Source: Sphaerotilus hippei (GTDB lineage: Bacteria; Pseudomonadota; Gammaproteobacteria; Burkholderiales; Burkholderiaceae_C). Taken from it: 64,000 nucleotides of DNA. The notes beneath the pieces are model-generated. The model did not search any database, had not been told where the DNA came from, and saw only the letters and a list, made by a program, of their open reading frames with translations. Positions 15,927-24,647 of this stretch are shown here, piece by piece. Positions within the stretch are counted from its first letter, which is position 1. Every line of letters starts with the position of its first letter. A program made the translations under genes and the position numbers. The stretch covers positions 1-64,000 of the forward strand of contig NZ_QJJS01000009.1 of NCBI RefSeq assembly GCF_003201595.1. The letters are read 5' to 3'.

Positions 15927-17567
15927 TCAAGCCTTGACCTGGTAGCGAAGCATCATTCCCGCTTCGGCGTGTTCCAGCGTGTGGCAGTGAAAGACATAGT
16001 CCTGATCGCCGGCGTGGGGGTGCGAGAAGTCGATGGCGACCTTCACCGACTCGCCCGGCCAGACCTGCAGGGTGTCCACCACCCCCAGGTCTTGCGGCAG
16101 CAGGCCGCGAGCGCCGGCCAGGGGGCGGATCTGTGCCGGGCTGCCCCGGCGTTCAAGCACCCGGAACGAAAAGCCGTGCAGGTGCATGGGGTGCGGCATG
16201 CTGCGTTCGGCGTTCTCGATCAACCAGGTCTCGCGCGCGCCCCGCTGCACGGTCAACGCCACGGTCGCGTGGTCGAACACCCCGCCATTGATGGTCCAGT
16301 GGCCCTGGCCGTCGTGACCCAGCCGCATGCGGCGCGGCGTGCCCGCCGGTTCGACCGGTGTGGCGAGGCTGGACAGCCGGGAGGGCATGCGCCGGTCATA
16401 GGGCACTCCGGCTGCCGCCAGGTCAATACGCATCAGTGCCCTCGCATCGCCTTCCATCGCCATGGCGGCGGGCGCGGCGGCACCGAGGGCCGCGCCGTGC
16501 TGGCTGTGGTCCATCGCCGCCATATCGTGTCCACCCTCCTGGTGCATCGGGTCGAAAGGCAGCGAGGCCAGGGTCACCGGCCGACCGCCTTCGGCTTCCC
16601 GGAAGTCCACCAGCACATCCAGCCGCTGACCGGGCGAAAGGAAGGTCTGTTCGATGCGCACGGGCTGGGCCAGCAATCCACCGTCCGTGCCCGCCAAGTA
16701 AAAGCCCAGGGCTCGGCCTTGTTGCAGGAACGCCAGCCGGTAGCTGCGCGCGTTGCTGCCGTTAAGGATGCGAAAGCGCACGATGCGGCGCCCCGCCTTG
16801 AGCACCGGACGCTCGGTCAGGTTGACCATCAGCCGGCTGCCCACCCAGCCACCAAAAGACTGGGCGGCGCTGGGCGCGTACTGGAGACGTCCCTGTGCAT
16901 CGAATTCCTTGTCCTGCAGCACCAGCGGGATCTCGGACTCACCCAGCGCCAGCGCCAGTTCCTTGCGCAGGGCGGCCTCGTCGTCGTCCTCGACGAAGAA
17001 CAGGCTGGCCAGCCCGTGGTAAGCCTGCCGGGGAATGAAGCCGTGCGCATGGGGGTGGTACCAGTACATCGAGGACCGGTCCTGCACGGTGAAGGCGTAG
17101 TCCATCTGCTGACCCGGTGCCACCACGTGGAGCCCGTTGCCGTCGTTGCGCGAATCCACGCTCAGGCCGTGCCAGTGAACGACGGTGGGCTGATCGATGC
17201 GGTTGATCAGCTTGACCCGCATCTGATCGCCCTGTCGGGCCAGCAGCGCCGGGTTGAGGAATTTCTTGCCGCCCGACTCCACGGCATAGGCCAGGACGGG
17301 GGTGCGCTGCCCCGGCAGCACCTCGATCTCGCTGCGGACCACATGGACCTCCTTGAAGTCCGTCACGGGCAGCACCCCGAAGAGGCCACTGGTGCCCGGC
17401 AGGCGCAAGGGGTTGGAGAAGCCCGTCGCCTGCGCTTCAAGGCGCAGGACCTCGTCGGTAGAAAGGCCTGACGGCGTGGCTGAGGCGGCCCAGGCGCCCG
17501 GGCAGGCTGCTGCTGCCCCCAGCGCGCCCATGCCGCCCAGAAACTGCCGCCGTGAAGAAATCGACAT
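15927..17567 (-). CDS. Multicopper oxidase with Tat signal (CueO/CopA type)
   Basis: A 546-residue periplasmic multicopper oxidase. The Tat signal SSRRQFLGG is at the N-terminus. Copper ligands are visible in VVHWHGLSVDS, MYWYHPHAHG, HPMHLHGFSF and FHCHTLEHAEAGMM, covering the type 1 and the type 2/3 sites. A Met/His-rich stretch around HDMAAMDHSQHGAAL resembles the Cu(I)-binding loops of copper-resistance oxidases. It probably oxidises Cu(I) to less toxic Cu(II) with oxygen. ATG 17567 is eight bases from AGGAG; a GTG one codon earlier is possible. It lies 10 bases before the YncE-like gene in the operon. Confidence 0.92.
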   Translation of the reverse strand: MSISSRRQFLGGMGALGAAAACPGAWAASATPSGLSTDEVLRLEAQATGFSNPLRLPGTSGLFGVLPVTDFKEVHVVRSEIEVLPGQRTPVLAYAVESGGKKFLNPALLARQGDQMRVKLINRIDQPTVVHWHGLSVDSRNDGNGLHVVAPGQQMDYAFTVQDRSSMYWYHPHAHGFIPRQAYHGLASLFFVEDDDEAALRKELALALGESEIPLVLQDKEFDAQGRLQYAPSAAQSFGGWVGSRLMVNLTERPVLKAGRRIVRFRILNGSNARSYRLAFLQQGRALGFYLAGTDGGLLAQPVRIEQTFLSPGQRLDVLVDFREAEGGRPVTLASLPFDPMHQEGGHDMAAMDHSQHGAALGAAAPAAMAMEGDARALMRIDLAAAGVPYDRRMPSRLSSLATPVEPAGTPRRMRLGHDGQGHWTINGGVFDHATVALTVQRGARETWLIENAERSMPHPMHLHGFSFRVLERRGSPAQIRPLAGARGLLPQDLGVVDTLQVWPGESVKVAIDFSHPHAGDQDYVFHCHTLEHAEAGMMLRYQVKA

Positions 17568-17624
17568 CACACAATCTCCTGAACTGAATACGAAAACAGG
17601 AACAGCGTCAGAACGTCGGCGCGA

Positions 17625-18134
17625 TCACTGGGCGCCGGGTTTGGCGGGCGATGGCGGCATGCGCTGCATCATCATTTCCATCATGTTTTGCATCATGTCC
17701 ATGCGCATCTCCATCATTTGATGACGCTGTGTCAGGTCCGGCGTGGCCGCGCCCGGGGCACCCATTCCATGCATGCCCGACATGCCAGCCATACCGCCCA
17801 TGGGCTTCATGGCCTTCATCATGTCCATGCCCTCTTGCATGGCCTTCATGTGCTCGGCCATCAGCGCCTCGCGTTCGGCCGGTGTCTTGGTGGCCGCCAT
17901 CTTTGTGCGCAACGACTGCATCGTGGCCATGTGCTCTTGCATGTGTTGCTGCATCTGCGGCATCGACGACATGCCCATGGGCATGCTTGCCTGGGGTGTG
18001 GCCGGCTGGGTTGCGGTGCTGGCCGCCGGGGTGGAAGGGTGGTGCTGGGCGTGGTCGGCTGGTTGCTGCGCTGCGGCCGAGAACGCCGCACCGGCGACAG
18101 CCACGGACAGAAGGGTTCGGATCAAGGCGGACAT
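17625..18134 (-). CDS. Methionine-rich periplasmic protein, likely copper-binding
   Basis: A 169-residue protein with a signal peptide (1-22, ending SAAAQ). The mature part is extremely rich in methionine and contains His clusters: DHAQHH near the N-terminus, MPMGMSSMPQMQQHMQEHM in the middle and MMEMRMDMMQNMMEMMMQRM near the C-terminus. Such spacing suits Cu(I) coordination and a helical coiled structure. It opens the operon Met-rich protein, multicopper oxidase, YncE-like protein, CopA ATPase, YdjM-like protein. A CopR-type box lies 87 bp upstream. A periplasmic copper sponge or chaperone is the likely role. No named family was recognised. Confidence 0.8.
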   Translation of the reverse strand: MSALIRTLLSVAVAGAAFSAAAQQPADHAQHHPSTPAASTATQPATPQASMPMGMSSMPQMQQHMQEHMATMQSLRTKMAATKTPAEREALMAEHMKAMQEGMDMMKAMKPMGGMAGMSGMHGMGAPGAATPDLTQRHQMMEMRMDMMQNMMEMMMQRMPPSPAKPGAQ

Positions 18135-18220
18135 GTCGATTTCCTTTCGTGACAGAACGCATAGCGAAATGCCATGGCGTCACTGTAGGAATCGGCCCGG
18201 GTCGCCAAGATGACCCGGAG

Positions 18221-18236
18221 ATGACAAAAAAGTCAG
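18221..18236. promoter_or_regulatory. Putative CopR/CusR box, copy 1
   Basis: ATGACAAAAAAGTCAG, an inverted repeat (TGAC/GTCA) that matches the box at 22287-22302 in 14 of 16 positions. It lies upstream of the Met-rich protein gene and just after the cytochrome c gene, so it probably gives the second copper operon its own promoter. Confidence 0.65.
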
Positions 18237-18238
18237 GT

Positions 18239-18745
18239 TCAGCGTTGCGAACGCTGGCTCGCCTGGCGGTTGAGCTCGTCGTGCTGGGACCGGATTTCGG
18301 AAGGCCACTGGGACTTGATCCAGGACAGCACGGCCACGATGTCGGCATCGCTGAGCGAATCGCCAAAGGCGGGCATGTTGGTGGCGTAGTCGGGCATGCC
18401 AACGGCCTTCGCCACCCCTTCCTTGGTGATGCGAATCAGCACATCGTCCGGGTGGTGCCAGGTGTGGCCGCTTGCATCGTGGGGAGGTGCAGGCAATCGC
18501 CCATCGGCGCCTCTTTCGCGCCAGTTGGCTTGCCCCTCCAGATGGACGCCGTGGCAGCTCGCGCAGCGGGCCTGATAAATCAGCGCCCCCTGTTTGAGCA
18601 TCGCGGCGTCATCCATGCGAAGCATCCCGACAGGAACTGGCTGGAAGCGGTCCGCAGATCGCCACCATAGAAAGGCTGCGGTCGTCCCGGCGAGTGCCAG
18701 GACGACCGCAGTTGAACGGAGGAAACCTACGCGCTGAAGAATCAC
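18239..18745 (-). CDS. Membrane-anchored monohaem cytochrome c
   Basis: A 168-residue cytochrome c. One N-terminal hydrophobic segment (about 8-27) anchors or exports it. The haem motif CASCH is near residue 61 and a likely axial Met is in YATNMPAFGD. The start is GTG 18745, overlapping the stop of the CusF-like gene as GTGA, so the two are translationally coupled. It is the last gene of the TolC, oxidase, cupredoxin, CusF, cytochrome operon. It could carry electrons from copper oxidation by the multicopper oxidase or cupredoxin into the respiratory chain; this is inference from context. Confidence 0.9.
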   Translation of the reverse strand: MILQRVGFLRSTAVVLALAGTTAAFLWWRSADRFQPVPVGMLRMDDAAMLKQGALIYQARCASCHGVHLEGQANWRERGADGRLPAPPHDASGHTWHHPDDVLIRITKEGVAKAVGMPDYATNMPAFGDSLSDADIVAVLSWIKSQWPSEIRSQHDELNRQASQRSQR

Positions 18746-19080
18746 TTCGCTGGCTGGATGTCGGTCACCGTCATCTGACCGTTTTCGTTGGTGGCCATGA
18801 ACTGGATCTTGGCGCCGACGCTGGTCTTGTCCAACAAGGCCTTGTCCTTGGCCACGAAGACCATGGTCATGCCGGGCATATCCATGTGCTTGATGTCTCC
18901 ATGCTTGATGGTGATCTTGCCGGCGTCCTTGTCGATCTTGCGCACCTCGCCGTCGGTCATGCCGGGTGCTGCCGCCATGCCCATTTTCCCGTGGTCCATG
19001 TTCATCTGCGCAAACACAGGATTGCCGGTCAGGGCCGAGATGGCCAATGCGGTGGTGCTCAGAACCAGTTTCAAATTCAT
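18742..19080 (-). CDS. CusF-like periplasmic copper-binding protein
   Basis: A 112-residue protein with a signal peptide (1-24, ending PVFAQ). The CusF domain is recognised by GEVRKIDKDAGKITIKHGDI and then MDMPGMTMVFVAKD, which supply the His and Met ligands used for Cu(I)/Ag(I). An extra Met/His segment, MNMDHGKMGM, precedes the domain. In E. coli CusF hands copper to the CusCBA efflux pump. Here no RND pump is present in the window, so it may instead serve the oxidase or cupredoxin beside it. Its stop overlaps the start of the cytochrome c gene. Confidence 0.9.
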   Translation of the reverse strand: MNLKLVLSTTALAISALTGNPVFAQMNMDHGKMGMAAAPGMTDGEVRKIDKDAGKITIKHGDIKHMDMPGMTMVFVAKDKALLDKTSVGAKIQFMATNENGQMTVTDIQPAK

Positions 19081-19130
19081 TGTTACTCCTTGAGTGGGTG
19101 AAGCAAATGCTGTGCTTGATCGAAATCCAG

Positions 19131-19622
19131 TTACTTGACAGCCACCTTGACCTGGCCTTTCATACCGGCCTCGTAGTGACCCACATGCAAGCAGGCGAAG
19201 TTCACCACACCGGGCTTGGTGAAGCGCCAGATCACTTCACCCTGTTTGCCAGGCTTGAGCGAGATCTTGTTGGCTTCTTCGTGCTCCATGGTCGGAAACT
19301 TCTTCATGACTTCGTAGTGCTCCTTGAGTTCCTTTTCCGTGCCGAGGCTGAACTCGTGCGGCACCTTGCCGGAATTCTTGATGACAAAACGGATGGTTTC
19401 GCCTTTCTTCACCGACACATTCGACGGCGTAAACCGCATACTGTCTGCGGCGTCCACCTCGATCGTGCGCGTGACATTGGCTGCAACGCCCGGTTCACCG
19501 ATAGGCGATTCATCGTGCCCACCGCCATGGGTGCCACCAGCGAAAGCGGCCGATGCGGCCAATGCTGCAACAGCGAAAACGGAGCCGGCGCGGGAAGCGA
19601 AGTTGAACTTGAGGGATTTCAT
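19131..19622 (-). CDS. Plastocyanin/azurin-like cupredoxin
   Basis: A 163-residue periplasmic blue-copper protein. The signal peptide runs to about residue 28 (AAFAGG). Type 1 copper ligands fit His in KVPHEFSLG, then Cys, His and Met in FACLHVGHYEAGM. A His-rich GGTHGGGHDE follows the signal. ATG 19622 is supported by AAAGGAC upstream; a longer in-frame extension overlaps the oxidase gene and is rejected. It lies between the multicopper oxidase and cusF genes and probably shuttles electrons or copper between them. Confidence 0.9.
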   Translation of the reverse strand: MKSLKFNFASRAGSVFAVAALAASAAFAGGTHGGGHDESPIGEPGVAANVTRTIEVDAADSMRFTPSNVSVKKGETIRFVIKNSGKVPHEFSLGTEKELKEHYEVMKKFPTMEHEEANKISLKPGKQGEVIWRFTKPGVVNFACLHVGHYEAGMKGQVKVAVK

Positions 19623-19692
19623 GGTTGTCCTTTGGGTTTTGGTTGGGGAACCGGTTGAGGGAAAACAGTGGTGAGGCGTGCAATGGCGCATT

Positions 19693-21087
19693 TCAGTGGG
19701 ACATGCCCTTGGCGGTGGGTTTGATCGCGGTGGCGGCAGCCGGTGTCGTGTCAGCGCTGGCCGCAGGGCGCGGCGTCGGGGGTAGTGCTCCGTTCCATTC
19801 GTAGGCCACGGTGCCCTCCGGGAACTTGTACGGCCCCGGGTCTTCGTAGTCACCTGGTTTCTGGTCCTTGCGCACCTTGAAGACCGTGAACATGCCGCCC
19901 ATTTCCAGCGGGCCGAACTGGCCGGTGCCGGTCATCATGGGCGCTGTGTTGTCGGGAATCGGCATCTGCATTTCGCCCATGTCGGCCATGCCGCGTTCAC
20001 CCATGAGCATGTAGTCGGGCGCGACCTTCTGGATCTTCTTGACCAGACCCCGGTGGTCCACGCCGATCATGGTCGGCACATCGTGGCCCATGGCGTTCAT
20101 GGTGTGGTGGCTCTTGTGGCAGTGCATGGCCCAGTCGCCTTCTTCGTCGGCGATCAGCTCGATCTGGCGCATCTGCCCCACGGCCACGTCGGTGGTGACT
20201 TCGTACCAGCGGGTGCTGGGTGGGGTCGGTCCGCCGTCGGTGCCTGTGACCAGGAACTCGTGGCCGTGCAGGTGGATCGGGTGGTTGGTCATGGTGAGGT
20301 TGCCCACCCGGATGCGCACGCGGTCGTTCAGGCGCACGTTGAGCGTGTCGATGGCTGGGAACACCCGGCTGTTCCAGCACCAGATGTTGAAGTCGGTCAT
20401 GGTGTTGACCTTGGGCGTCTTGCTGCCAGGCTCCACGTCGAAGGCGTTGAGCAGGAAGCAGAAGTCGCGGTCCACCTCGCTGATGTGCGGGTGTTTGGCC
20501 TTGGGGTGGGTCACCCACATGCCCATCATGCCCATGGCCATCTGCACCATCTCGTCGGCGTGCGGGTGGTACATGAAGGTGCCAGGGCGCCGAGCCTCGA
20601 ACTCGTAGACATAAGTCTTGCCCACTGGAATGGCGCGCTGATTCAACCCCCCCACGCCGTCCATGCCGCTGGGCAGGCGCTGGCCGTGCCAGTGGATGGT
20701 GGTGTGCTCGGGCAGCTTGTTGGTCACGAAGATGCGCACGCGGTCGCCCTCCACCACCTCGATGGTCGGGCCTGGGCTCTGACCGTTGTAGCCCCACATG
20801 TTGACCTTGAAGCCCGGCGAGACCTCGCGCACCACCGGCTCGGCCACCAGGTGGAATTCCTTGACGCCTTTGTTCATGCGCCAGGGCAGCGTCCAGCCGT
20901 TGAGCGTGACCACCGGGTTGTAGGGTCGGCCGGACTGTGGCACCAGCGGCGGCGCGGTGTCGACCGAAGTCTGGATGACCGGCTCGGGCAAGCCAGCCAA
21001 AGCAGAGCGGGCCACGGCCAGGCCGGCCACGGAGGCGGCGGCACCGGCGAAGAACTGTCGTCTGGAGTTGGTAGGGGTGTTGGTCAT
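19693..21087 (-). CDS. Multicopper oxidase with Tat signal, second type
   Basis: A 464-residue periplasmic multicopper oxidase, distinct from the one at 15927. The Tat motif NSRRQFFAG is followed by copper-ligand segments TTIHWHGQRLPSG, FMYHPHADEMVQ, NHPIHLHGHEF and MHCHKSHHTMNAMGH. A Met-rich tail region (MLMGERGMADMGEMQMPIP) resembles copper-resistance oxidases. The start at 21087 has AGGA nine bases upstream. It is the second gene of the operon beginning with the TolC-like gene, and likely oxidises Cu(I) or another reduced metal. Having two oxidases of different subtype in one island is common in strong copper-resistance clusters. Confidence 0.9.
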   Translation of the reverse strand: MTNTPTNSRRQFFAGAAASVAGLAVARSALAGLPEPVIQTSVDTAPPLVPQSGRPYNPVVTLNGWTLPWRMNKGVKEFHLVAEPVVREVSPGFKVNMWGYNGQSPGPTIEVVEGDRVRIFVTNKLPEHTTIHWHGQRLPSGMDGVGGLNQRAIPVGKTYVYEFEARRPGTFMYHPHADEMVQMAMGMMGMWVTHPKAKHPHISEVDRDFCFLLNAFDVEPGSKTPKVNTMTDFNIWCWNSRVFPAIDTLNVRLNDRVRIRVGNLTMTNHPIHLHGHEFLVTGTDGGPTPPSTRWYEVTTDVAVGQMRQIELIADEEGDWAMHCHKSHHTMNAMGHDVPTMIGVDHRGLVKKIQKVAPDYMLMGERGMADMGEMQMPIPDNTAPMMTGTGQFGPLEMGGMFTVFKVRKDQKPGDYEDPGPYKFPEGTVAYEWNGALPPTPRPAASADTTPAAATAIKPTAKGMSH

Positions 21088-21100
21088 GTGATGTGTCCTT

Positions 21101-22210
21101 TCAATGCGCTGCTGCTGCCGGAGCCTCGCCACCGGCGCCGCCCAGATTCACAAAACTGTCGGGCTCTCCGCCCTGCAAGACCCACTGCAGATCGGCCTCG
21201 GCCAGCCAGAAGTCGCGCTGTGCACCGATTGCATCCACAGTGGCCTGAGACTGGTTGCGCACCTCGTCCAGCAGGTCCCAGACACTCTTGAGCATGCCGT
21301 TGTAGTGCAGCACAGTCTCTTCGGTGATGAACTCACGGGTCTTCAGGATGTCGCCCTGGCTGTCCTGCGCCAAGGTGTGGGCGGCCCAATAAACGTTCAT
21401 GGCTGACTTCGATAGCGCACGGTTGCGCAGGCTTTCTGCATCTGGCAACTGGTTGCGAACAGCATCACCGCGCTTTTGCAGGTCCGCTGCCGCCATGGGT
21501 TGCGCCGGGATGGCAGGCAACTGGTCTGGCAACACAAAGCCATCCTGAAGACCCGTTTGCCCCATCGTCTTGACCAGATTGGCCTGCGCCTGGGCGGCGG
21601 CTTGCTGCGCTCGCCTCATATTCATGCGTGCGTTGGAGGCGGCCAGTTGTACGGGAGACAGTTGCAGCTTGCTCCAGTTGCCCACCGTCACCATACGCTG
21701 CCCCAGCTCATAGGCCGCCTGGGCAGCCTCCAGCATGTCACGCTGATGCTTCAGGACCTGCTGGGCGGCCACAGCGTCAATCCAGGCTTTGCGCCCCGCC
21801 GCAGCCACCTCCAGCACCTCGCCGGTATCTTCGACGCGGCGCTGCAGGCTGGGGTCGAGTTCCGTCCAACGGCCCTCAGCGATCAGTTGCTCGTGCTTAG
21901 GACCCAACCGAGCCAACGCACGGGCCAGATCGCGATGCACCATCCAGGCCATGCGAACCGCTACCTCTGCGGTGGGGATGGCAACTCCCATGGTGCTGCT
22001 CGGCGTAACGGCGGCGACGCTCACGTTGGTCTGCTCCCACTTGAGTACGTCGGCATGGCCGCGCTTGAACACTCCCACTGCGTCATTGGCACGGCGCCAG
22101 TCGGCCTCCTGCGTCGGGCTGGCCGTCTGCGCAGCCAGCGCGAATGGGACGACCAACAGGCCTGCCACCAGCAGCTGGCTTGTGGCTCGATAACTGAACA
22201 AAGGTTTCAC
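21101..22210 (-). CDS. TolC-family outer-membrane efflux protein
   Basis: A 369-residue protein with a signal peptide (1-27, ending ALAAQ) and the long helical segments of TolC/OEP proteins, for example [20 protein letters not shown], paired with a C-terminal repeat of the fold. It is somewhat short for the family (usually above 400). It would form the outer-membrane channel of a metal efflux system, but no membrane-fusion or RND pump gene is adjacent. It opens the operon and is divergent from copR, with a CopR-type box in between. Confidence 0.8.
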   Translation of the reverse strand: MKPLFSYRATSQLLVAGLLVVPFALAAQTASPTQEADWRRANDAVGVFKRGHADVLKWEQTNVSVAAVTPSSTMGVAIPTAEVAVRMAWMVHRDLARALARLGPKHEQLIAEGRWTELDPSLQRRVEDTGEVLEVAAAGRKAWIDAVAAQQVLKHQRDMLEAAQAAYELGQRMVTVGNWSKLQLSPVQLAASNARMNMRRAQQAAAQAQANLVKTMGQTGLQDGFVLPDQLPAIPAQPMAAADLQKRGDAVRNQLPDAESLRNRALSKSAMNVYWAAHTLAQDSQGDILKTREFITEETVLHYNGMLKSVWDLLDEVRNQSQATVDAIGAQRDFWLAEADLQWVLQGGEPDSFVNLGGAGGEAPAAAAH

Positions 22211-22286
22211 TGCAATCGCTCCTTTTGATGCGGATCAAGTGGTGCGGATTCTGGCGAGGCGAGTTCGTCACTTCCCTGTCGGTCAG

Positions 22287-22302
22287 ATTACAAAAATGTC
22301 AG
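22287..22302. promoter_or_regulatory. Putative CopR/CusR box, copy 2
   Basis: ATTACAAAAATGTCAG in the divergent region between the TolC-like gene and copR. It matches the box at 18221-18236 in 14 of 16 positions and resembles operators of heavy-metal OmpR-type regulators. One site here could control both divergent operons. Confidence 0.65.
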
Positions 22303-22356
22303 CTTTTGTCGCGCCCGCCTCGATACGGGCAAACTCGAGGTCAGGAGAACGTGAAC

Positions 22357-23043
22357 GTGAAAATTCTGATCGTCGAAGATGAGCCCAAAGCGGGTGACTA
22401 CCTCAGACAAGGCCTGCGCGAGGCCGGCTTTGCCGTGGAACTCGTCACCAACGGTGTGGACGGTCTGCACCATGGCCTGGAGGGGGACCACGATCTGGTG
22501 ATCCTGGATGTCATGCTGCCAGGCATGGACGGGTGGCAGGTGCTCAAGAACCTGCGCAGCCAGGGACGGCAAATGCCCGTGCTGTTCCTCACGGCACGCG
22601 ATCAGGTCGAGGACCGCGTCAAGGGGCTGGAACTGGGCGCAGACGACTACCTGGTCAAACCGTTTTCGTTCGCCGAACTACTGGCGCGGGTGCGCACCAT
22701 CCTGCGCCGAGGCCGATCGGGCATGGAGGCCACCACACTGCAGGTGGCCGACTTGGAACTGGACCTGCTGCGCCGACGCGTGAGCCGATCCGGCAAGCGC
22801 ATCGACCTCACCGCCAAGGAGTTCGGCCTGCTGGAGCTGCTGATGCGTCGGCAGGGCGAGGTGCTGCCCCGCTCCCTGATCGCGTCCCAGGTCTGGGACA
22901 TGAACTTCGACAGCGACACCAACGTGATCGAGGTCGCCATGCGCCGCCTGCGGGCCAAGGTGGACGACCCGTTCGAGCCGCGGTTGATACAGACCGTTCG
23001 TGGCATGGGGTATGTGCTGGAAGCCCCCGAGGGCGCACGTTGA
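22357..23043 (+). CDS. copR: Heavy-metal response regulator (CopR/CusR type)
   Basis: A 228-residue OmpR-type regulator. The receiver begins [20 protein letters not shown] and carries phospho-acceptor Asp51 ([10 protein letters not shown]). The C-terminal winged helix includes [21 protein letters not shown] chose GTG 22357 because the chain then begins exactly as family members do, with AGGAG nine bases upstream; GTG 22351 is possible. Its TGA overlaps the kinase start (TGATG). It should activate the copper operons through the 16-bp boxes at 22287 and 18221 when phosphorylated by its partner kinase. Confidence 0.92.
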   Translation: MKILIVEDEPKAGDYLRQGLREAGFAVELVTNGVDGLHHGLEGDHDLVILDVMLPGMDGWQVLKNLRSQGRQMPVLFLTARDQVEDRVKGLELGADDYLVKPFSFAELLARVRTILRRGRSGMEATTLQVADLELDLLRRRVSRSGKRIDLTAKEFGLLELLMRRQGEVLPRSLIASQVWDMNFDSDTNVIEVAMRRLRAKVDDPFEPRLIQTVRGMGYVLEAPEGAR

Positions 23044-24431
23044 TGCCGGGGCGGCTCTCGCTCACCGCGCGGCTGACCGCGTTCTATACCCTGGTGTCCG
23101 CGGCGGTGTTGGTCGGCATGGGCGTCCTGGTGTCGTTGGCCACCGAGCGGCACTTTGTCGAACTGGATCACGACTACCTCAAAGACAAGATCGGACTGGT
23201 CCAGAAGATCGTCCGGGAGTCGCCTTCGCAGGTCGAACTGTCCGGCCGGCTGGATGAGCTGCTGAACAGCCACCATGGGCTTTTTGTCGATCTGCGACAA
23301 GGTGATCGGCTGGTGTATGGACAGGAGGCTGCCAGCTTTCCCAAGGGCCTGCCCACCGCGGACTCGGGGGCCGATCCGGTGGACTGGTCAGTGGGGCCTC
23401 AAACGCTCAGAGGGCTGTCGGCTCAGGCCGAGGCCCCTGCGCTGCCCGACGTCGCCTCGCAAGCGACGATGCAGCTCAGGATCGCAGTGGACACGGCACA
23501 CCATGCGCACTTCCTGCAGGCGCTGCGTCAGACGCTGATGCTGTACCTGCTGGGCGCCATCCTGGTCAGTGGCCTGCTGGGCTGGTGGGCGGCGCGCCGA
23601 GGGCTGGCGCCGCTGCGGGTGATGAAGGAGCGCGCCATGACCGTCACGGCTCAGAAGCTGGACCAGCGAATGCCGGTGCAAGCGGTGCCGGCGGAGTTCG
23701 CCGACCTGGCGCAGAGCCTGAACAACATGCTGGAGCGCCTGCAATCCGACTTCGCGCGGCTGCAGGAGTTTTCCAGCGACCTGGCGCACGAACTGCGTAC
23801 CCCCATCAACAATCTGCTGACCCAGACCCAGGTGTCACTGGCCCAGAAACGGGATGCGAACGCCTATCAGGACATCCTCGCCTCCAACGCCGAAGAGTTC
23901 CAGCGGCTGGCCCGCATGGTGTCCGACATGCTGTTTCTGGCCAAGACGGAACACGGCATCGAATTGCCCAACCCGGAAGCGATATCGCTGGACCAGGAAA
24001 CACAGGCGCTGTTCGAGTTCTACGATGCGGTGGCTGATGAAAAGCGTATCCGGCTATCACTCACCGGCCAAGCGGTGGTCATGGGCGACCGGCTGATGTT
24101 GCGGCGTGCGATCGGCAACCTGCTGTCCAATGCGCTGCGGCACTCACCGACCGATGCCGAGGTGGCGGTGATGATCGAGCAGCAGGGTGCGAACACCACG
24201 CTGAGCCTCACCAACCAAGGGGTCACCATTTCGCCCGAGGTGCTGCCGAGGCTGTTCGACCGCTTCTTCCGGGTGGACAAATCACGCAGCCACCCGGACT
24301 CCGACGGTGCCGGCCTGGGCTTGTCGATTACCCAAGCCATCATGGCGGCCCATGGCGGTGCCGTGACAGCCAGTTCGAGCAACGGCATCACCACTTTCTG
24401 CCTCGTGTTTCCCGGCTCAGTTGCAGGTTGA
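23043..24431 (+). CDS. copS: Heavy-metal sensor histidine kinase (CopS/CusS type)
   Basis: A 462-residue inner-membrane kinase. Two membrane segments (about 12-33 and 163-184) flank a periplasmic sensor of some 130 residues. A HAMP region follows, then the H-box DLAHELRTPINN with His249, the N-box and GAGLGLSITQAIMAAHGG. The periplasmic loop has His pairs (NSHHG, AHHAH) that may bind Cu(I)/Ag(I). The start codon overlaps the copR stop. It senses periplasmic copper and phosphorylates CopR. Confidence 0.92.
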   Translation: MPGRLSLTARLTAFYTLVSAAVLVGMGVLVSLATERHFVELDHDYLKDKIGLVQKIVRESPSQVELSGRLDELLNSHHGLFVDLRQGDRLVYGQEAASFPKGLPTADSGADPVDWSVGPQTLRGLSAQAEAPALPDVASQATMQLRIAVDTAHHAHFLQALRQTLMLYLLGAILVSGLLGWWAARRGLAPLRVMKERAMTVTAQKLDQRMPVQAVPAEFADLAQSLNNMLERLQSDFARLQEFSSDLAHELRTPINNLLTQTQVSLAQKRDANAYQDILASNAEEFQRLARMVSDMLFLAKTEHGIELPNPEAISLDQETQALFEFYDAVADEKRIRLSLTGQAVVMGDRLMLRRAIGNLLSNALRHSPTDAEVAVMIEQQGANTTLSLTNQGVTISPEVLPRLFDRFFRVDKSRSHPDSDGAGLGLSITQAIMAAHGGAVTASSSNGITTFCLVFPGSVAG

Positions 24432-24647
24432 CTGACGCTTGGAATGACCGGTCACATCGATAGCGAACGTTCAACTGGCAAGTTCGAGCGACAGCAGCCA
24501 GCCTGAAGCGGCCAATGCCGGTACGGCGGTCAGGCAACGCCCCGACAGCGGCGATTCACAGAAACCGGGGCGGTTCAGGCTTGCCAAGCGGACATCCCTG
24601 CATCAGACACTGGCTAGACTGGCGCCCCGCAGCCCGTGCTCCTGTCC

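Noticed and set aside
14781-17471. 896-codon plus-strand frame opposite the YncE and oxidase genes
   Set aside because: It is a shadow of two genes with clear signal peptides and copper motifs.
24432-24647. Gap after copS considered as an island attachment site
   Set aside because: No matching repeat was found near the recombinase end by eye; nothing definite can be said.
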